Notes: generated by a model not told the origin, from the letters alone. A stretch of 64,000 nt of DNA from Frigoribacterium endophyticum (GCF_011759585.1 NZ_JAAOYV010000002.1:431510-495509), one strand, 5' to 3'. Counted from the first letter of the stretch, positions 7,919 to 18,802 are shown. Numbers and translations are program-made.

Positions 7919-8518
7919 GTGCCCATCGACTTCACCGCGATCGACTTCGAGACCGCCAACGCGAGCAGCGCGTCGGCCTGTTCCGTCGGCCTCGTCAAGG
8001 TGCGCGACGGCGTCGTCGTCGACAAGGTCGGCTGGCTGATCAAGCCGCCCGCCGGCCACGACGCCTTCCTGGAGTGGAACACCCGCATCCACGGGATCGT
8101 CGCCGACGACGTCATCGGCGCCTTCGAGTGGGAGGAGCAGTTCGACCTCATCGCCGACTTCGCCGGCATCGACGTCTTCGTCGCCCACAACGCGGGGTTC
8201 GACATGGGCGTCATCCGCGCCGCCTGCCACGCCACGGGCATCCACCCGCCCGACTGGGCCTACCTCTGCAGCCTCCAGGTGGCGCGCAAGACGTACGCCC
8301 TCGACTCCTACCGGCTCCCGATGGCGGCCGCCGCCGCGGGCTTCACGGGCTTCTCGCACCACGACGCCCTCGCCGACGCCGAGGCCTGCGCGGCCATCGT
8401 GACCCACGCGGCCGCGGTGCACGGCGCCGACGACCTCCGGCAGCTCGCCGAGGCCTCGCGCGTGACCATGAAGCGCCTCACACCGCTGTCGGGGGCTGCT
8501 GCGACACTGCGGGCATGA
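7919..8518 (+). CDS. DEDDh 3'-5' exonuclease (DnaQ/epsilon-like)
   Basis: 199 aa. The exonuclease fold shows motif I AIDFETA (Asp and Glu), motif II AHNAGFD and motif III HDALADAEA with the catalytic His and Asp, so all DEDDh residues are present. Such stand-alone proteins act in DNA repair or RNA trimming in actinobacteria. GTG start, with a weak GAGCAT 6 nt upstream that could be a leaderless -10. Its TGA stop overlaps the ATG of rmuC (ATGA), so the two nuclease-related genes are coupled. Confidence 0.9.
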   Translation: MPIDFTAIDFETANASSASACSVGLVKVRDGVVVDKVGWLIKPPAGHDAFLEWNTRIHGIVADDVIGAFEWEEQFDLIADFAGIDVFVAHNAGFDMGVIRAACHATGIHPPDWAYLCSLQVARKTYALDSYRLPMAAAAAGFTGFSHHDALADAEACAAIVTHAAAVHGADDLRQLAEASRVTMKRLTPLSGAAATLRA

Positions 8519-9828
8519 CCTCACCGATCGCCGTCCTGGCCCTCGTCGTCCTCTCCCTCGCCGTCGGCGTCGTGCTGGGCGTGCTGGCGACACGGGCCCG
8601 GTCGGCCGAGTCGACGGCCCGCCTGTCGGCCGAGCTCGCCGGCGCCCGCGCCACCGTCGAGGGGCACCGCGAGCGCCTCGCCGACCTCGACGAGCTGCAC
8701 CGCCGCCAGTCCGCCGACCAGGAGGCGCGCCTCCGCGAGTTCCAGGACCGCCTGCGAGACGTCCGCATCGCGGAGGCCGAGCGCACCCGCTCCGAGGGCC
8801 AGGTCATGACCGCGCTCAGCCCGGTCGCGCAGAGCCTCGCGGCCGTCCAGGCCAAGGTCGCCGAGCTCGAAGAGCAGCGGGCGCACCAGTACGGCACCCT
8901 GAGCGAGCAGCTGCGCAGCGCCGTCGAGTCGGAGGAGCGCCTCCGGAGCACGGCGGAGTCGCTGGCCAGCGCCCTGCGCTCCAACAGCACCCGAGGCGTC
9001 TGGGGCGAGACCCAGCTGCGCAACGTCGTGCAGGCGGCCGGCCTGATCGAGCGGGTCGACTTCGACCTGCAGTCGAGCATCAGCTCGGACGCCGGCCAGG
9101 GCCGGCCCGACATGGTGGTGCACCTGCCCGGCGGCAAGTCCATCGCCGTCGACGCCAAGGTGCCCTTCTCCGCCTACCTCGAGGCGAGCACCATCCCGGC
9201 CACCGCCTCCGGCGAGGAGGCAGCCCGCCGCGACCTGCTCGTCAAGCAGCACGTGAAGGCCCTCCGTGCGCACGTCGACGCCCTCTCGGCGAAGACCTAC
9301 TGGGCGGGGCTCGACTCCTCCCCCGAGCTCGTCATCGCCTTCATCCCCAGCGAGTCGCTCGTCTCGTCGGCCCTCGAGGCCGACCCCGCCCTGATGGACT
9401 ACGCGTTCCAGAAGCGGGTCGCGCTCGCCTCACCCGTCACGCTGTGGTCGGTGCTCAAGACGGTGGCCTTCAGCTGGCAGCAGGACGTCGTGACCACCGA
9501 AGCGAAGGCCCTCTTCGACCTCAGCCGGGAGCTGCACGGCCGCCTCGCCACGATGGCCGGCCACGTCGACAAGCTCGGCCGGTCCCTCCGCGGGTCGGTC
9601 GTCGACTACAACCGCTTCGTCGGGTCGCTCGAGCGCACCGTCCTGCCGTCGGCCCGGCGCCTCAGCGTGCTCGACGAGTCGACGGTGCTGGCTGCCCCCG
9701 CGGTCGTCGAGGAGGTGCCCCGCGACCTCACCGCGCCCGAGCTGACGGCGGCGCTCGACGAGGCCGAGCAGCGCACCGGGCAGCCGCAGGGCGAGCACGA
9801 GCACCAGCACCAGCACGACAGCGTCTGA
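8515..9828 (+). CDS. rmuC: DNA recombination protein RmuC
   Basis: 437 aa. An N-terminal TM helix (residues about 5-23) is followed by a long coiled coil (30-150) and then the RmuC core with GVWGETQLRNVV, DMVVHLPGGKSIAVDAKVP and VTLWSVLKTVAFSWQQ, diagnostic of the family (PD-(D/E)XK-like nuclease fold). RmuC limits rearrangements at inverted repeats. The C-terminus ends in a His/Glu/Gln-rich tail (EHEHQHQHD) that might bind metal. Coupled by ATGA overlap to the exonuclease. Confidence 0.94.
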   Translation: MTSPIAVLALVVLSLAVGVVLGVLATRARSAESTARLSAELAGARATVEGHRERLADLDELHRRQSADQEARLREFQDRLRDVRIAEAERTRSEGQVMTALSPVAQSLAAVQAKVAELEEQRAHQYGTLSEQLRSAVESEERLRSTAESLASALRSNSTRGVWGETQLRNVVQAAGLIERVDFDLQSSISSDAGQGRPDMVVHLPGGKSIAVDAKVPFSAYLEASTIPATASGEEAARRDLLVKQHVKALRAHVDALSAKTYWAGLDSSPELVIAFIPSESLVSSALEADPALMDYAFQKRVALASPVTLWSVLKTVAFSWQQDVVTTEAKALFDLSRELHGRLATMAGHVDKLGRSLRGSVVDYNRFVGSLERTVLPSARRLSVLDESTVLAAPAVVEEVPRDLTAPELTAALDEAEQRTGQPQGEHEHQHQHDSV

Positions 9829-9861
9829 TCACCCCGCGAGCGGCGGCGTGGGGCAGACGGC

Positions 9862-9890
9862 GGGCCGGGGCGAACACGTCGCCCCGGCCC
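9862..9890. terminator. Bidirectional terminator between rmuC and glpX
   Basis: A 12-bp GC stem (9862-9873 with 9879-9890) around a 5-base loop lies between the convergent rmuC and glpX stops. There is no clear U-tract, as is usual in very GC-rich actinobacteria. Confidence 0.7.
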
Positions 9891-9906
9891 CTCCGTCACT
9901 CGGTGA

Positions 9907-10905
9907 CTAGGCGTTCTCGCCGTACCACTTCGAGACGAGGTGGTCGGCCTCGACGCGGCGGATCGTGCCGGAGTGCGAGCGGAGCACGATGCTCGAGGTG
10001 CGGATCATGCCCTGCTTGCGCTTGACGCCCGCGACGAGCGCGCCGTCGGTGACGCCCGTGGCGACGAAGTAGGCGTTGTCGCCCTTGACCAGGTCGTCCT
10101 GGTCGAGCACGCGGGTGAGGTCGTGGCCGGCGTCGATCGCCTTCTGGCGCTCCGCGTCGTCCTTCGGAGCCAAGCGGGTGAGGATGAGGCCGCCGAGAGC
10201 CTTCACGGCGCAGGCGGTGATGATGCCCTCGGGGGTGCCGCCGATGCCGACGCACATGTCGATGCGCGAGTCGGGGCGGGCGGCGTTGATGCCGCCGGCG
10301 ACGTCGCCGTCGAGCAGCAGGCGGGTGCCGGCGCCGGCGGCGTGGATCTGCTGGATGAGGTCGGCGTGGCGCGGGCGGTCGAGGACGGCCACCTGGACGT
10401 CCTCCACGGCGAGGCCCTTGGCCTCGGCCAGGGCACGGATGTTGTCGCCGATCGGGCGGTCGAGGTCGATGACGCCGATGCCCTCGGGGCCGGTGACGAT
10501 CTTGTCCATGTAGAAGACGGCGCTGGGGTCGAACATGCTGCCGCGGTCGCTGACGGCGATGACCGAGAGGGCGTTCATGCGGCCGGCGGCGGTGAGGCTC
10601 GTGCCGTCGATCGGGTCGACCGCGATGTCGCAGGCGGGGCCGAAGCCGTTGCCGACGTGCTCGCCGTTGAAGAGCATCGGGGCTTCGTCTTTCTCGCCCT
10701 CGCCGATGACGACGACGCCGTCGAAGGCGACGGTGCCGAGGAACTTGCGCATCGCGTCGACCGCGGCGCCGTCGGCGGCGTTCTTGTCGCCCTTGCCGAT
10801 GAAGGGAGCGGAGCGGATCGCCGCCGCCTCGGTGGCCCTCACCAGCTCCATGCCGAGGTTGCGGTCAGGGTGCGAGTAGAGGTTCCCGGAGGACGAATCA
10901 GCCAT
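9907..10905 (-). CDS. glpX: Class II fructose-1,6-bisphosphatase
   Basis: 332 aa, the GlpX family length. Metal/phosphate motif [10 protein letters not shown], plus [11 protein letters not shown] and [11 protein letters not shown], are clear GlpX signatures. It hydrolyses fructose-1,6-bisphosphate to fructose-6-phosphate in gluconeogenesis, the only FBPase type in many actinobacteria. The start [10 protein letters not shown] was chosen over an upstream ATG because a TACACT -10 element lies exactly 6 nt before it, so the mRNA is probably leaderless. The class II aldolase gene lies just beyond the neighbouring surface protein. Confidence 0.96.
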   Translation of the reverse strand: MADSSSGNLYSHPDRNLGMELVRATEAAAIRSAPFIGKGDKNAADGAAVDAMRKFLGTVAFDGVVVIGEGEKDEAPMLFNGEHVGNGFGPACDIAVDPIDGTSLTAAGRMNALSVIAVSDRGSMFDPSAVFYMDKIVTGPEGIGVIDLDRPIGDNIRALAEAKGLAVEDVQVAVLDRPRHADLIQQIHAAGAGTRLLLDGDVAGGINAARPDSRIDMCVGIGGTPEGIITACAVKALGGLILTRLAPKDDAERQKAIDAGHDLTRVLDQDDLVKGDNAYFVATGVTDGALVAGVKRKQGMIRTSSIVLRSHSGTIRRVEADHLVSKWYGENA

Positions 10906-10911
10906 TCCACG

Positions 10912-10917
10912 AGTGTA
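10912..10917 (-). promoter_or_regulatory. -10 element of glpX, leaderless arrangement
   Basis: TACACT on the minus strand, 6 nt before the ATG. No convincing -35. Confidence 0.55.
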
Positions 10918-10951
10918 CTCGCCACGCCTTCCCCTCACGGCTGTCATGCGA

Positions 10952-10983
10952 TATGTTCTCACCCGGCATGAGGCATGCATGCC
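10952..10983 (+). promoter_or_regulatory. Probable -10 and palindrome upstream of the surface-protein gene
   Basis: TATGTT (10952-10957) could be the -10 of the surface-protein gene, with transcription from about 10964. A 12-bp perfect palindrome GGCATGCATGCC at 10972-10983 lies in the predicted 5' end. Confidence 0.35.
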
Positions 10984-11000
10984 CGACCGGAAGGCCTCCC

Positions 11001-14000
11001 TTGACCCCTCTCTCCACTCCCCTCACCCGCGGGGTGACGGCAGCCGCCGTCGCCGCTGCGCTGATCGCGGCGGCCACCGTCCCCGCGGTCTCCGCCCGCG
11101 CCTCCTCATCGCCTCCCCCCGAGCCCGGGGGGCCGTCGACGACGGCCCCACCGAGCGAGCGCTCCGAGGTCTCCGCCGACGGGCTCCGGCTCAGCGTGGC
11201 GGTCTCGTCGGACGGCCTCGGGCGCTTCAGCGACGACGACCGGCCCGGGGGCGACAGCGGTCCGCGCAACGGCGTGGTCCGCACGGCCGACGCCGTCGTC
11301 TACGCCGTCACCGTCGGCACCTCGGAGGGCTCGGCCACGGGCGGGGTCCGGCTCACGGCCGCCGAGGGCACCAGCTGGGCCGGCGTCCCCGACGAGTGCG
11401 CGGCCGGCTCGGCCGTCGTCGGCGACGTGCTGAGCTGCGAGCTCGGCACGCTGACCGGCGGCGCCCGCACGGTCAGCGCCGTGGCGTCGGTCTCGACGGC
11501 GCTGCCGCACGCGACCGTGCTCGAGGCCGGGGTCGAGGCCCACGCCGTCGGGCTCGAGCCGGTCGAGGTCGCGGCGCCCGCCGTCACCGTCTCCGCCGCG
11601 CCGCGCTTCGACGTGTCGATGTCGCGCACCGTGCCGGCCTTCACGCCCTTGCTCGGCGCCGACGGCACGACGCCGGGGTTCTCGATCGTCTACCCGCTGC
11701 AGGTGCACTGGGAGTCGCTCGTCGAGGGCGGCGGCCTGTTGGGCTACGAGCAGCTCGCCGACGGCATCACCCTGGTCGACGACGTGTCTCGCATGTACGG
11801 CTCGGCGCCGAGCCCCGCCGTGCTCCACTCGGTCGACGGCGCCCCGGCCTGCGGCGTGAACACGGGCCAGATCGCCGCCGCGCCGGGCGGCGTCGGCGGC
11901 GGAGAGCGCGCGGTGGTCGACTCGGGCACCGTGACCTGCGAGCAGGCCGCCCCGGGCGAGCCCGTCTCGATCACCGTCAGCGGCACCGACACGAGCCTCG
12001 CCTCGGTGCCGACCCGCAGCGTCTCGGGCGGGCAGATCGCCGGCGGCGTGGTGCCCTACGTCGTCTCCGCCTACGTCAGCCTCTGGGTCCCGGCGCCGCC
12101 GCTCGGCCAGTCGTTCACGGCCCGCAACACCTACCGTGACGTCGCCGCCACCTCGATCAGCGGTCGCGCGAACTACGACGGCGACCCCGAGCCCGACCAC
12201 GACAACTCCGTCGACCGGAACGTCAGCCAGAACGCCGGCGTCGGGGGCGTGACCCGGTACTACGGCTGGGACGCCGAGCGCTCCGCGTCGTTCCCGCTGT
12301 CGGGCAAGAACGACCTCCCGTACGTCACCCCGGCCCAGTCGATCCTCAGCAGCACGAGCCTCAACAACCGCGGCGTGGGCCCCTGGGGCGACACCGTCGT
12401 CTGCTCCGTCTTCGACAACACCGTGCAGACGCTGCGCGAGAACGCCCCGGGGTCGTGGGCGTCTAGCAACAGCGTCGGCACCACCGGGCGGCCGGAGTTC
12501 GCGGCCTTCGCCGGCGGTGACCAGGAGGCGGCCCGCAGCGCCACCTGCGACGACGACGACCGGGAGTGGCACGCCGACCCGCGTGACGTCGAGGGCGGCC
12601 CGGCGGCCGTCGGCGCCGTGCGCTGGTCGTACGACCACCCGGCCACGACGACCATCGGCTTCAACGTCCACCTCACGGTGGCACCGCGGCTCGAGAACGA
12701 CACCCGCGTGCGCACCTTCTCCAGCATGCGCACCTCGGCCGACGGCGAGTGGACCCACGACCGCGCCGACGCGGAGAGCGCGAACGGCCCCTGGTCGGAC
12801 TTCCTCACGACGACCAGCAACACCGCCCGCATCACGAGCGCGGTCGTCGACCCCGGCCACGACGCCGGCGACACCCCCGACCAGAGCGCCTTCGTGACGG
12901 CGGGCGGCACGGTCCGCTACGCCCTGTACCCGTCGGTGACGAACGCCAGCGACGACCGGGTGGCCGAGGTCGTCACGGTGCGGGACGTCCTCCCCGCCGG
13001 TACCGAGTTCGTCCCGGGGTCGAGCTCGCCGGAGCCGGTGGTCGACGAGGTCGAGATCGACGGCGAGGCCCGCCAGCGGCTGACCTGGCGCTTCGACCCG
13101 GTGGAGGTCAACGCGACGATCGCGCCGCTGGTGTTCGACGCCCGCTTCACGAGCACGCGAGCGGGGGTCGAGGCCCTGAACCGCGCGACGATCGAGTCGA
13201 GCCGTGACGTGTCGGCGGCGTCCTTCCGCACCTCCGACCGGGCCCTCCAGGTGCTGGCCGGCAGCGGCTTCGACACGGAGGAGACCGTCGACCGCCCGGT
13301 GCACGTCGTCGGCGACGAGGTGGTCTTCACGCTCTCGTACCGCAACGTCGGCTCCGAGGCGCTGCCCTCGAGCTCGTTGATCAGCACGCTGCCCCATCCG
13401 GGCGACGGCAGCACCACCGCGGCGACGCAGCCTCGGCTCGTCGCCCCGCTGGCGGCGGACGGCGACACGGAGACCGTGAGCTACACCGACGCCCCCTCGG
13501 CCGACGTCGACACCGACCCCGCCCACGCGTCGAACCAGCCGGGAGGCGCCACCACCTGGTGCCTCGAGGCGGAGCTCGGCCGGGCCGGTTGCCCGACGGG
13601 GCTCGACGACGTCACCGCCGTGCGCGTGCACCGCGACGGCCCCGTCGAGCGCGGCGGCTCGGTGGAGCACGAGCTCGTCCTGACCGGAGCCGACGACTCC
13701 GCCGACGCCGAGCTCTGGGCGTCGAGCTTCGCCCTCCGGGTCGCCGGCATCGACTGGGCCACGACCTCGAACCGGGCCAGCACGCGGGTCGCCGCGGGCA
13801 CGCTCGGCCACCGCGTCTGGACGGACGTCGACGCGGACGGCGTGCGCGGCGACGACGAGCCGGGTCGGCCCGGCCACCCGGTGCTGGTCACCGGCACGGA
13901 CGACCGCGGCGACCTCGTCTCGCGGGCCGTCGAGACCGACGCGCTCGGTCGCTGGTCGACGACCGGCCTGCGCCCCGGCGACTACCGGGTCGACGTGGGC

Positions 14001-14486
14001 GCGGTGCCCGGCGGGTGGACGACCCTCCGGGCCGGCGACGACCCCGAGCGCGACTCCGACGTCGACGCCGACGGGCGGGCCGTGGTGACGGTGAGCCGCG
14101 TGCTCGACGCCAGCGGTGCGCTCGCGGGCGTCTCGCGACACGACCACGTCGACGCGGGGGCGCTGGCCGACCCGGTCGAGCCGCCCGTCGTGGAGCCCCC
14201 CGTCGTCGATCCCCCGGTCGTCGAGCCTCCCGTGGTCGACCCGCCCGTGGTCGACCCGCCGGTCGACGAGGGCGGCACCTCGACCTCCCCCGGGGCCGAC
14301 CCGGAGGAGCACCTGACGGCCGGGGCGCCGGAGCCTCGACCCGCCGTCCTGGCGTTCACCGGAGCACCCCTCGTGCTGGGCCTGACGGCGCTGGCCGCCC
14401 TGCTCGCCCTCGCCGCCGGGGGCGTCGTCCTCCTCGCCCGTCGACGCTCCGCGGAGCGGGACGACAGCACGCCGAGCTCCGTCTGA
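11001..14486 (+). CDS. Large cell-wall-anchored surface protein (LAxTG, sortase E type)
   Basis: About 1161 aa from a TTG start preceded by GGAAGG six bases upstream; in-frame ATGs at 10953 and 10968 are alternatives, but the first lies inside the likely -10. A signal peptide ends near VSARA. The extracellular part has low-similarity beta domains, a fimbrial isopeptide/DUF11-like domain ([16 protein letters not shown]) and an SdrD/Cna-B-like domain ([21 protein letters not shown]). A Pro-rich (V-E/D-P-P-V) repeat stalk precedes the anchor. The C-terminus is LAFTG (1117-1121), a hydrophobic helix and RRR, the class E sortase signal. No sortase gene is in the window. Likely an adhesin or structural wall protein; ligand unknown. 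Confidence 0.85.
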   Translation: MTPLSTPLTRGVTAAAVAAALIAAATVPAVSARASSSPPPEPGGPSTTAPPSERSEVSADGLRLSVAVSSDGLGRFSDDDRPGGDSGPRNGVVRTADAVVYAVTVGTSEGSATGGVRLTAAEGTSWAGVPDECAAGSAVVGDVLSCELGTLTGGARTVSAVASVSTALPHATVLEAGVEAHAVGLEPVEVAAPAVTVSAAPRFDVSMSRTVPAFTPLLGADGTTPGFSIVYPLQVHWESLVEGGGLLGYEQLADGITLVDDVSRMYGSAPSPAVLHSVDGAPACGVNTGQIAAAPGGVGGGERAVVDSGTVTCEQAAPGEPVSITVSGTDTSLASVPTRSVSGGQIAGGVVPYVVSAYVSLWVPAPPLGQSFTARNTYRDVAATSISGRANYDGDPEPDHDNSVDRNVSQNAGVGGVTRYYGWDAERSASFPLSGKNDLPYVTPAQSILSSTSLNNRGVGPWGDTVVCSVFDNTVQTLRENAPGSWASSNSVGTTGRPEFAAFAGGDQEAARSATCDDDDREWHADPRDVEGGPAAVGAVRWSYDHPATTTIGFNVHLTVAPRLENDTRVRTFSSMRTSADGEWTHDRADAESANGPWSDFLTTTSNTARITSAVVDPGHDAGDTPDQSAFVTAGGTVRYALYPSVTNASDDRVAEVVTVRDVLPAGTEFVPGSSSPEPVVDEVEIDGEARQRLTWRFDPVEVNATIAPLVFDARFTSTRAGVEALNRATIESSRDVSAASFRTSDRALQVLAGSGFDTEETVDRPVHVVGDEVVFTLSYRNVGSEALPSSSLISTLPHPGDGSTTAATQPRLVAPLAADGDTETVSYTDAPSADVDTDPAHASNQPGGATTWCLEAELGRAGCPTGLDDVTAVRVHRDGPVERGGSVEHELVLTGADDSADAELWASSFALRVAGIDWATTSNRASTRVAAGTLGHRVWTDVDADGVRGDDEPGRPGHPVLVTGTDDRGDLVSRAVETDALGRWSTTGLRPGDYRVDVGAVPGGWTTLRAGDDPERDSDVDADGRAVVTVSRVLDASGALAGVSRHDHVDAGALADPVEPPVVEPPVVDPPVVEPPVVDPPVVDPPVDEGGTSTSPGADPEEHLTAGAPEPRPAVLAFTGAPLVLGLTALAALLALAAGGVVLLARRRSAERDDSTPSSV
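14175..14267 (+). repeat. 15-bp Pro-rich stalk repeats in the surface protein
   Basis: Six to seven units coding for V(E/D)PPV, in varying codons. They form a rigid wall-spanning stalk just before the LAFTG anchor, as in many sortase substrates. Confidence 0.75.
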
Positions 14487-14494
14487 GGCGACCC

Positions 14495-14532
14495 GGCGGA
14501 GGGTCGGCACCCCCGGGTGTCGACCCTCCGCC
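14495..14532 (+). terminator. Terminator of the surface-protein gene
   Basis: 12-bp stem (14495-14506 with 14521-14532) extended by an inner CACCC/GGGTG pairing. Confidence 0.75.
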
Positions 14533-14618
14533 GCCGCCTCCCGAGCCTGGGCCGACGCCGGGCCCGCTGACTAGGCTGGGCCGAGCAGAGCCGCACCCGC
14601 ACCACCGAAGGAGAAGCC

Positions 14619-15647
14619 ATGCCCGTCGCCACCCCCGAGCAGTACGCCGAGATGCTCGACCGAGCGAAGAAGAAGGGGTTCGCCTACCCCGCCGTCAACG
14701 TGTCGTCGTCGCAGACGATCAACGCGGTGCTCCAGGGCCTCACCGAGGCGGGCAGCGACGGCATCATCCAGGTGACGACCGGCGGTGCCGACTACTTCGC
14801 CGGCCACACCGTCAAGAACCGCGCCGCCGGGGCGATCGCCTTCGCGAAGTTCGCGACCGAGGTCGCCAAGAACTACCCGATCACGGTCGCGCTGCACACC
14901 GACCACTGCCCGAAGGACGCCCTCGACGGCTTCGTCCTGCCGCTGATCGCCGCCTCCGAGGAGGAGGTGAAGGCCGGCCGCAATCCGCTCTTCCAGTCGC
15001 ACATGTGGGACGGCTCGGCCGTCCCCCTCGACGAGAACATCTCCATCGCGGAGGAGATGCTGAAGCGCACCGCCGCCATCAACGCCATCCTCGAGGTCGA
15101 GATCGGCGTCGTCGGCGGCGAGGAGGACGGCGTGCAGCACGAGGGCACGAACGACGCCCTCTACACGACCGTGGGCGACGTGACCCGCGTCGTCGAGGCG
15201 CTCGGCCTGGGCGAGAAAGGCCGCTACATCGCTGCCCTCACCTTCGGCAACGTGCACGGCGTCTACAAGCCCGGCAACGTCAAGCTCCGCCCCGAGCTGC
15301 TCGGCGAGATCCAGCAGGGCATCCAGGAGCGCTTCGGCACCGCCGAGAAGCCCCTCGAGCTCGTCTTCCACGGTGGCTCGGGCTCGTCCGACGCCGAGAT
15401 CTCCGAGGCCGTCTCGAACGGCGTCGTCAAGATGAACCTCGACACCGACACGCAGTACGCCTTCAGCCGGTCGATCGCCGACACCGTGCTCAAGAACTAC
15501 GACGGGTTCATCAAGGCCGACGGCGAGGTCGGCAACAAGAAGCAGTACGACCCCCGCGCCTGGGGCAAGGTCGCCGAGTCGGCCATGGCGGCGCGGGTCG
15601 TCGAGGCCACGCGGCAGCTGGGGTCGTTCGGCCAGTCGGGGAGCTGA
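14619..15647 (+). CDS. fbaA: Class II fructose-bisphosphate aldolase
   Basis: 342 aa, full length. The zinc site HTDHCPKDALDG, the glycine-rich phosphate loop FHGGSGSS and the NLDTDTQYAF segment are all present, defining the class IIA aldolase that interconverts fructose-1,6-bisphosphate with DHAP and glyceraldehyde-3-phosphate. The start MPVATPEQYAEML is preceded by GAAGGAGAAGCC, a strong ribosome site. With glpX nearby it covers consecutive gluconeogenic steps, though the two are on opposite strands and not one operon. Confidence 0.97.
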   Translation: MPVATPEQYAEMLDRAKKKGFAYPAVNVSSSQTINAVLQGLTEAGSDGIIQVTTGGADYFAGHTVKNRAAGAIAFAKFATEVAKNYPITVALHTDHCPKDALDGFVLPLIAASEEEVKAGRNPLFQSHMWDGSAVPLDENISIAEEMLKRTAAINAILEVEIGVVGGEEDGVQHEGTNDALYTTVGDVTRVVEALGLGEKGRYIAALTFGNVHGVYKPGNVKLRPELLGEIQQGIQERFGTAEKPLELVFHGGSGSSDAEISEAVSNGVVKMNLDTDTQYAFSRSIADTVLKNYDGFIKADGEVGNKKQYDPRAWGKVAESAMAARVVEATRQLGSFGQSGS

Positions 15648-15669
15648 CCCGCGACTCCCCCGTGACGTC

Positions 15670-15705
15670 ACGACGCCCCGTCGGCTCAGGCCGGCGGGGC
15701 GTCGT
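15670..15705. terminator. Bidirectional terminator between fbaA and the DUF6264 gene
   Basis: 11-bp stem (15670-15680 with 15695-15705) extended inside by CGGC/GCCG. It lies between two convergent genes and works in both directions. Confidence 0.8.
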
Positions 15706-15740
15706 CACGTCCGTGCCCCGGGTCGACCGGGGCGGCGAGG

Positions 15741-16349
15741 TCAGGGGCGGTTGCCGGCGTCCATGACGGACTGCACGAAGGCGGCGTCGCCGAGCACCAC
15801 CGAGAAGACGGCGACGAGCTGCACGGCGGTCACGAGCGCGCCCGCGGCGAGAGGCACGAAGAACGAGAGACGGCCGGCTCGCAGTCGGCGCAGGGACCAC
15901 CAGAGCATCACGACGAAGACGACCAGCGAGGTCACCGCGATCACGGCGCCCGCCGTCTGCAGGCCCGCCTGCGACGTGAACGTGTCGACGTCGTAGCCGC
16001 TGCGTCGGAGCAGGTCGAGCAGGGTCGCCGAGAAGTTCGGCACCAGCACGACGTTGCCCACCACGTTGTAGACGGCGAGGCCGATCAGCGCGAGCGTCGC
16101 GACGCGGTCCACCCGGCGCCCCGTGCTCAGGGCAGCAGGAGTCGCGGGGCCCGCCGTCGAGGCGGTCTGCGTCACCGGGGCTGCGCCCGGCCGGGCGTCC
16201 ACGGCTCGCGACTCAGCGGCCTTCGCCGCCAGCTCGGCCTCCCGCGCCGCGGCCGCGTCGGCGACGGGGCTGACCCAGCCCTCGGGCGCGTACTCGCCGT
16301 ACCGCGGGCGGGGACGGGCGTCGCGGGGGGCCGACGACTCGTCGGTCAT
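15741..16349 (-). CDS. DUF6264-like membrane protein
   Basis: 202 aa. A charged/Ala-rich cytoplasmic N-terminus (about 85 residues, with [10 protein letters not shown]) is followed by three to four TM helices (roughly 86-106, 127-150, 160-190). This is the layout of the DUF6264 proteins seen beside ispH in Microbacteriaceae; no function is known. Its start overlaps the stop of ispH (ATGA), so both are on one transcript. Confidence 0.75.
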   Translation of the reverse strand: MTDESSAPRDARPRPRYGEYAPEGWVSPVADAAAAREAELAAKAAESRAVDARPGAAPVTQTASTAGPATPAALSTGRRVDRVATLALIGLAVYNVVGNVVLVPNFSATLLDLLRRSGYDVDTFTSQAGLQTAGAVIAVTSLVVFVVMLWWSLRRLRAGRLSFFVPLAAGALVTAVQLVAVFSVVLGDAAFVQSVMDAGNRP

Positions 16350-17419
16350 CGGGTCCGTCCGCCGAGGGCCCGGCTGTCGACGGCGCCGGTGGAGTCGGTG
16401 CGGAGCTCCTTGGGCAGCGAGAACATGAGGTCTTCATGGGCCGTGACGACCTCGGAGACGTCGAGGTAGCCCGCATCGGCCAGGTCGTCGAGGACCTCCT
16501 TGACGAGCACCTCGGGCACCGACGCGCCGGAGGTGACGCCGACGGTCTCGACGCCGTCGAGCCACTCCTGCTTGATCTCGCTCGAGTAGTCGACGCGGTA
16601 CGCGGCCTTGGCCCCGTGCTCGAGGGCGACCTCGACGAGGCGCACGCTGTTCGAGCTGTTGGCCGAGCCCACGACGATGACGAGGTCGGCCTCGACCGAC
16701 ACCTTCTTGATGGCGACCTGGCGGTTCTGCGTGGCGTAGCAGATGTCGTCGCTCGGGGGGTTCTGGATGGAGGGGAAGCGCTCGCGCAGGCGGCGCACGG
16801 TCTCCATGGTCTCGTCGACGCTGAGGGTCGTCTGCGACAGCCAGACGAGGTTCTCGGGGTCGTCGACGACGAGGTCGTCGACCTCGTCGGGGTTCTGCAC
16901 GAGGGTCGTCCGGTCGGCGGCGTGGCCCATCGTGCCCTCGACCTCCTCGTGGCCGGCGTGGCCGATGAGGATGATGTGGCGGCCCTGCGACCCGAAGCGG
17001 ACAGCCTCGCGGTGCACCTTCGTGACGAGGGGGCAGGTGGCGTCGATCGCCTGGAGGCCGCGGTCGGCCGCGCCCTGCACCACCGCCGGCGAGACGCCGT
17101 GGGCGCTGAAGACGACGTGCGACCCCTCGGGGACTTCCTCGACCTCGTCGACGAAGATCGCACCCTGGCTCTCGAGCGTCGAGACGACGTGGACGTTGTG
17201 GACGATCTGCTTGCGGACGTAGACCGGCGAGCCGTAGTGCTCGAGGGCCTTCTCGACGGCGATCACGGCGCGGTCGACACCGGCGCAGTAGCCGCGGGGA
17301 GCGGCCAGCAGCACGCGCTTGCGTCCGGCGACGGGGGTGTCCCGTAGCCTGTTGCGCACGGCGGGCACGCGGGGGGTCGGGAGGTCGACGGCGAGCGCGC
17401 CGTTCGTGATGTGGGCCAC
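16346..17419 (-). CDS. ispH: 4-hydroxy-3-methylbut-2-enyl diphosphate reductase
   Basis: 357 aa. The three Fe-S ligands are [15 protein letters not shown] and [15 protein letters not shown] and [13 protein letters not shown] complete the signature. IspH makes IPP and DMAPP in the last step of the MEP pathway, feeding quinones, carotenoids and the polyprenyl carrier that the UppS-family enzyme near 26 kb needs. I choose the GTG ([11 protein letters not shown]) because TACACT lies exactly 6 nt before it, a leaderless promoter; a GTG 27 codons upstream is open but lacks support. Divergent from xseA. Confidence 0.95.
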   Translation of the reverse strand: MAHITNGALAVDLPTPRVPAVRNRLRDTPVAGRKRVLLAAPRGYCAGVDRAVIAVEKALEHYGSPVYVRKQIVHNVHVVSTLESQGAIFVDEVEEVPEGSHVVFSAHGVSPAVVQGAADRGLQAIDATCPLVTKVHREAVRFGSQGRHIILIGHAGHEEVEGTMGHAADRTTLVQNPDEVDDLVVDDPENLVWLSQTTLSVDETMETVRRLRERFPSIQNPPSDDICYATQNRQVAIKKVSVEADLVIVVGSANSSNSVRLVEVALEHGAKAAYRVDYSSEIKQEWLDGVETVGVTSGASVPEVLVKEVLDDLADAGYLDVSEVVTAHEDLMFSLPKELRTDSTGAVDSRALGGRTR

Positions 17420-17425
17420 CAGGAG

Positions 17426-17431
17426 AGTGTA
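17426..17431 (-). promoter_or_regulatory. -10 element of ispH, leaderless arrangement
   Basis: TACACT on the minus strand, 6 nt before the GTG start, with no Shine-Dalgarno sequence between. Confidence 0.55.
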
Positions 17432-17520
17432 AGGCGCTCGACTGCCGACCCACTGGGAGCGGGGCACGCCCCGCGCCGCCGACCGAGCACCGACCACCAC
17501 CCACGACCACCGGGAGCAGC

Positions 17521-18801
17521 ATGACCATCGTCACCCCGCCGCCGACCGCCGAGGCCCCCTGGCCCGTGGGGCTGCTCGCCGCCAAGGTGCGCGACTGGAT
17601 CGACCGCCTCGGCACGGCGTGGGTCGAGGGCGAGATCACGCAGTGGAACGTCTCGGGGGGCAACGTCTACGGCAAGCTCAAGGACCTCGAGCAGGACGCC
17701 ACGATCTCGTTCTCGATCTGGTCGAGCGTGAAGTCGCGGGTGCCGGCCGACCTCAAGCAGGGCGACCGCGTCATCGCCGCGGTCAAGCCGAACTACTGGG
17801 TCAAGGGCGGCTCGCTCACCATGCAGGTGTTCGACATGCGCCACGTCGGGCTCGGCGACCTGCTCGAACGACTCGAGCGGCTCCGGCGCCAGCTCACCTC
17901 GGAGGGGCTCTTCGGCGCCGACCGCAAGCGCCCGCTGCCCTTCCTGCCGCAGTGCATCGGGCTGGTGACCGGCCGCGACAGCGACGCCGAGAAGGACGTC
18001 CTCCGCAACGCGCAGCTGCGCTGGCCGTCGGTCGCCTTCCGGGTCGTGCACGCCGCGGTGCAGGGCGACCGGATGGTGGGCGAGGTGACCGCCGCCGTGC
18101 AGCAGCTCGACGCCGACCCCGAGGTCGACGTCATCATCGTCGCGCGCGGCGGCGGCGACTTCCAGAACCTCCTCGGCTTCAGCGACGAGGGCCTGGTGCG
18201 CGCCGTGGCGGCGTGCACGACGCCCGTGGTCAGCGCCATCGGGCACGAGGCCGACCGGCCGCTGCTCGACGACGTCGCCGACCTCCGTGCCTCGACGCCG
18301 ACCGACGCCGCGAAGCGCGTCGTGCCCGACGTGTCGGAGGAGCTCCAGCGCGTGCAGCAGGCCCGCACCCGCATCGGCCAGCGGCTCACCTCGCTGGTCT
18401 CGACCGAGATCGACCGGCTCGAGCAGCTCCGCAGCCGCCCGGTGCTCGCCTCGCCCCAGACCCTGGTCGACGTCCGCGCCGACGAGGTCGTGCGGGCCGT
18501 GGCCCGTGGCGAGGAGCTGCTCGCCCGGGCGGTCGAGCGCGCCCACACGCGCGTCTCCGAGCTGACCGCGCAGCTGCGGGCGCTGTCGCCCCAGGGCACG
18601 CTGCGGCGCGGCTACTCGATCGTGCAGCTGCCGGGGGGCGGCGTGCTGCGCGAACCCGACGACGCACCGGCCGGGGTCGAGCTCGTAGTCACCCTCGAGG
18701 GAGGCGCGGTGGGGGCCGTCAGCACCGGCGCCTTCTCCCCAGGCCGGTCGCCCTCCCCCGCCGGCGCGGGCCAGGGCCCCGCCGTCAGCTCTGCTCGGTA
18801 G
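17521..18801 (+). CDS. xseA: Exodeoxyribonuclease VII large subunit
   Basis: 426 aa. OB-fold nucleic-acid binding domain ([19 protein letters not shown]), catalytic region with [12 protein letters not shown] and [13 protein letters not shown], and a long C-terminal coiled coil. With XseB it degrades single-stranded DNA from both ends. ATG with GGGAGC at good spacing. The small subunit gene starts one base after the stop. The C-terminal tail is low-complexity. Confidence 0.95.
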   Translation: MTIVTPPPTAEAPWPVGLLAAKVRDWIDRLGTAWVEGEITQWNVSGGNVYGKLKDLEQDATISFSIWSSVKSRVPADLKQGDRVIAAVKPNYWVKGGSLTMQVFDMRHVGLGDLLERLERLRRQLTSEGLFGADRKRPLPFLPQCIGLVTGRDSDAEKDVLRNAQLRWPSVAFRVVHAAVQGDRMVGEVTAAVQQLDADPEVDVIIVARGGGDFQNLLGFSDEGLVRAVAACTTPVVSAIGHEADRPLLDDVADLRASTPTDAAKRVVPDVSEELQRVQQARTRIGQRLTSLVSTEIDRLEQLRSRPVLASPQTLVDVRADEVVRAVARGEELLARAVERAHTRVSELTAQLRALSPQGTLRRGYSIVQLPGGGVLREPDDAPAGVELVVTLEGGAVGAVSTGAFSPGRSPSPAGAGQGPAVSSAR

Positions 18802-18802
18802 C

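Noticed and set aside
10953-11000. ATG starts at 10953 or 10968 for the surface protein
   Set aside because: The first lies inside the likely -10 and neither has a ribosome site, unlike the TTG with GGAAGG. Kept as alternatives.
11106-14510. 1134-codon antisense frame across the surface-protein gene
   Set aside because: Arg/Gly/Ala-rich with no domain; the plus strand frame has a signal peptide, domains and an LAFTG anchor.
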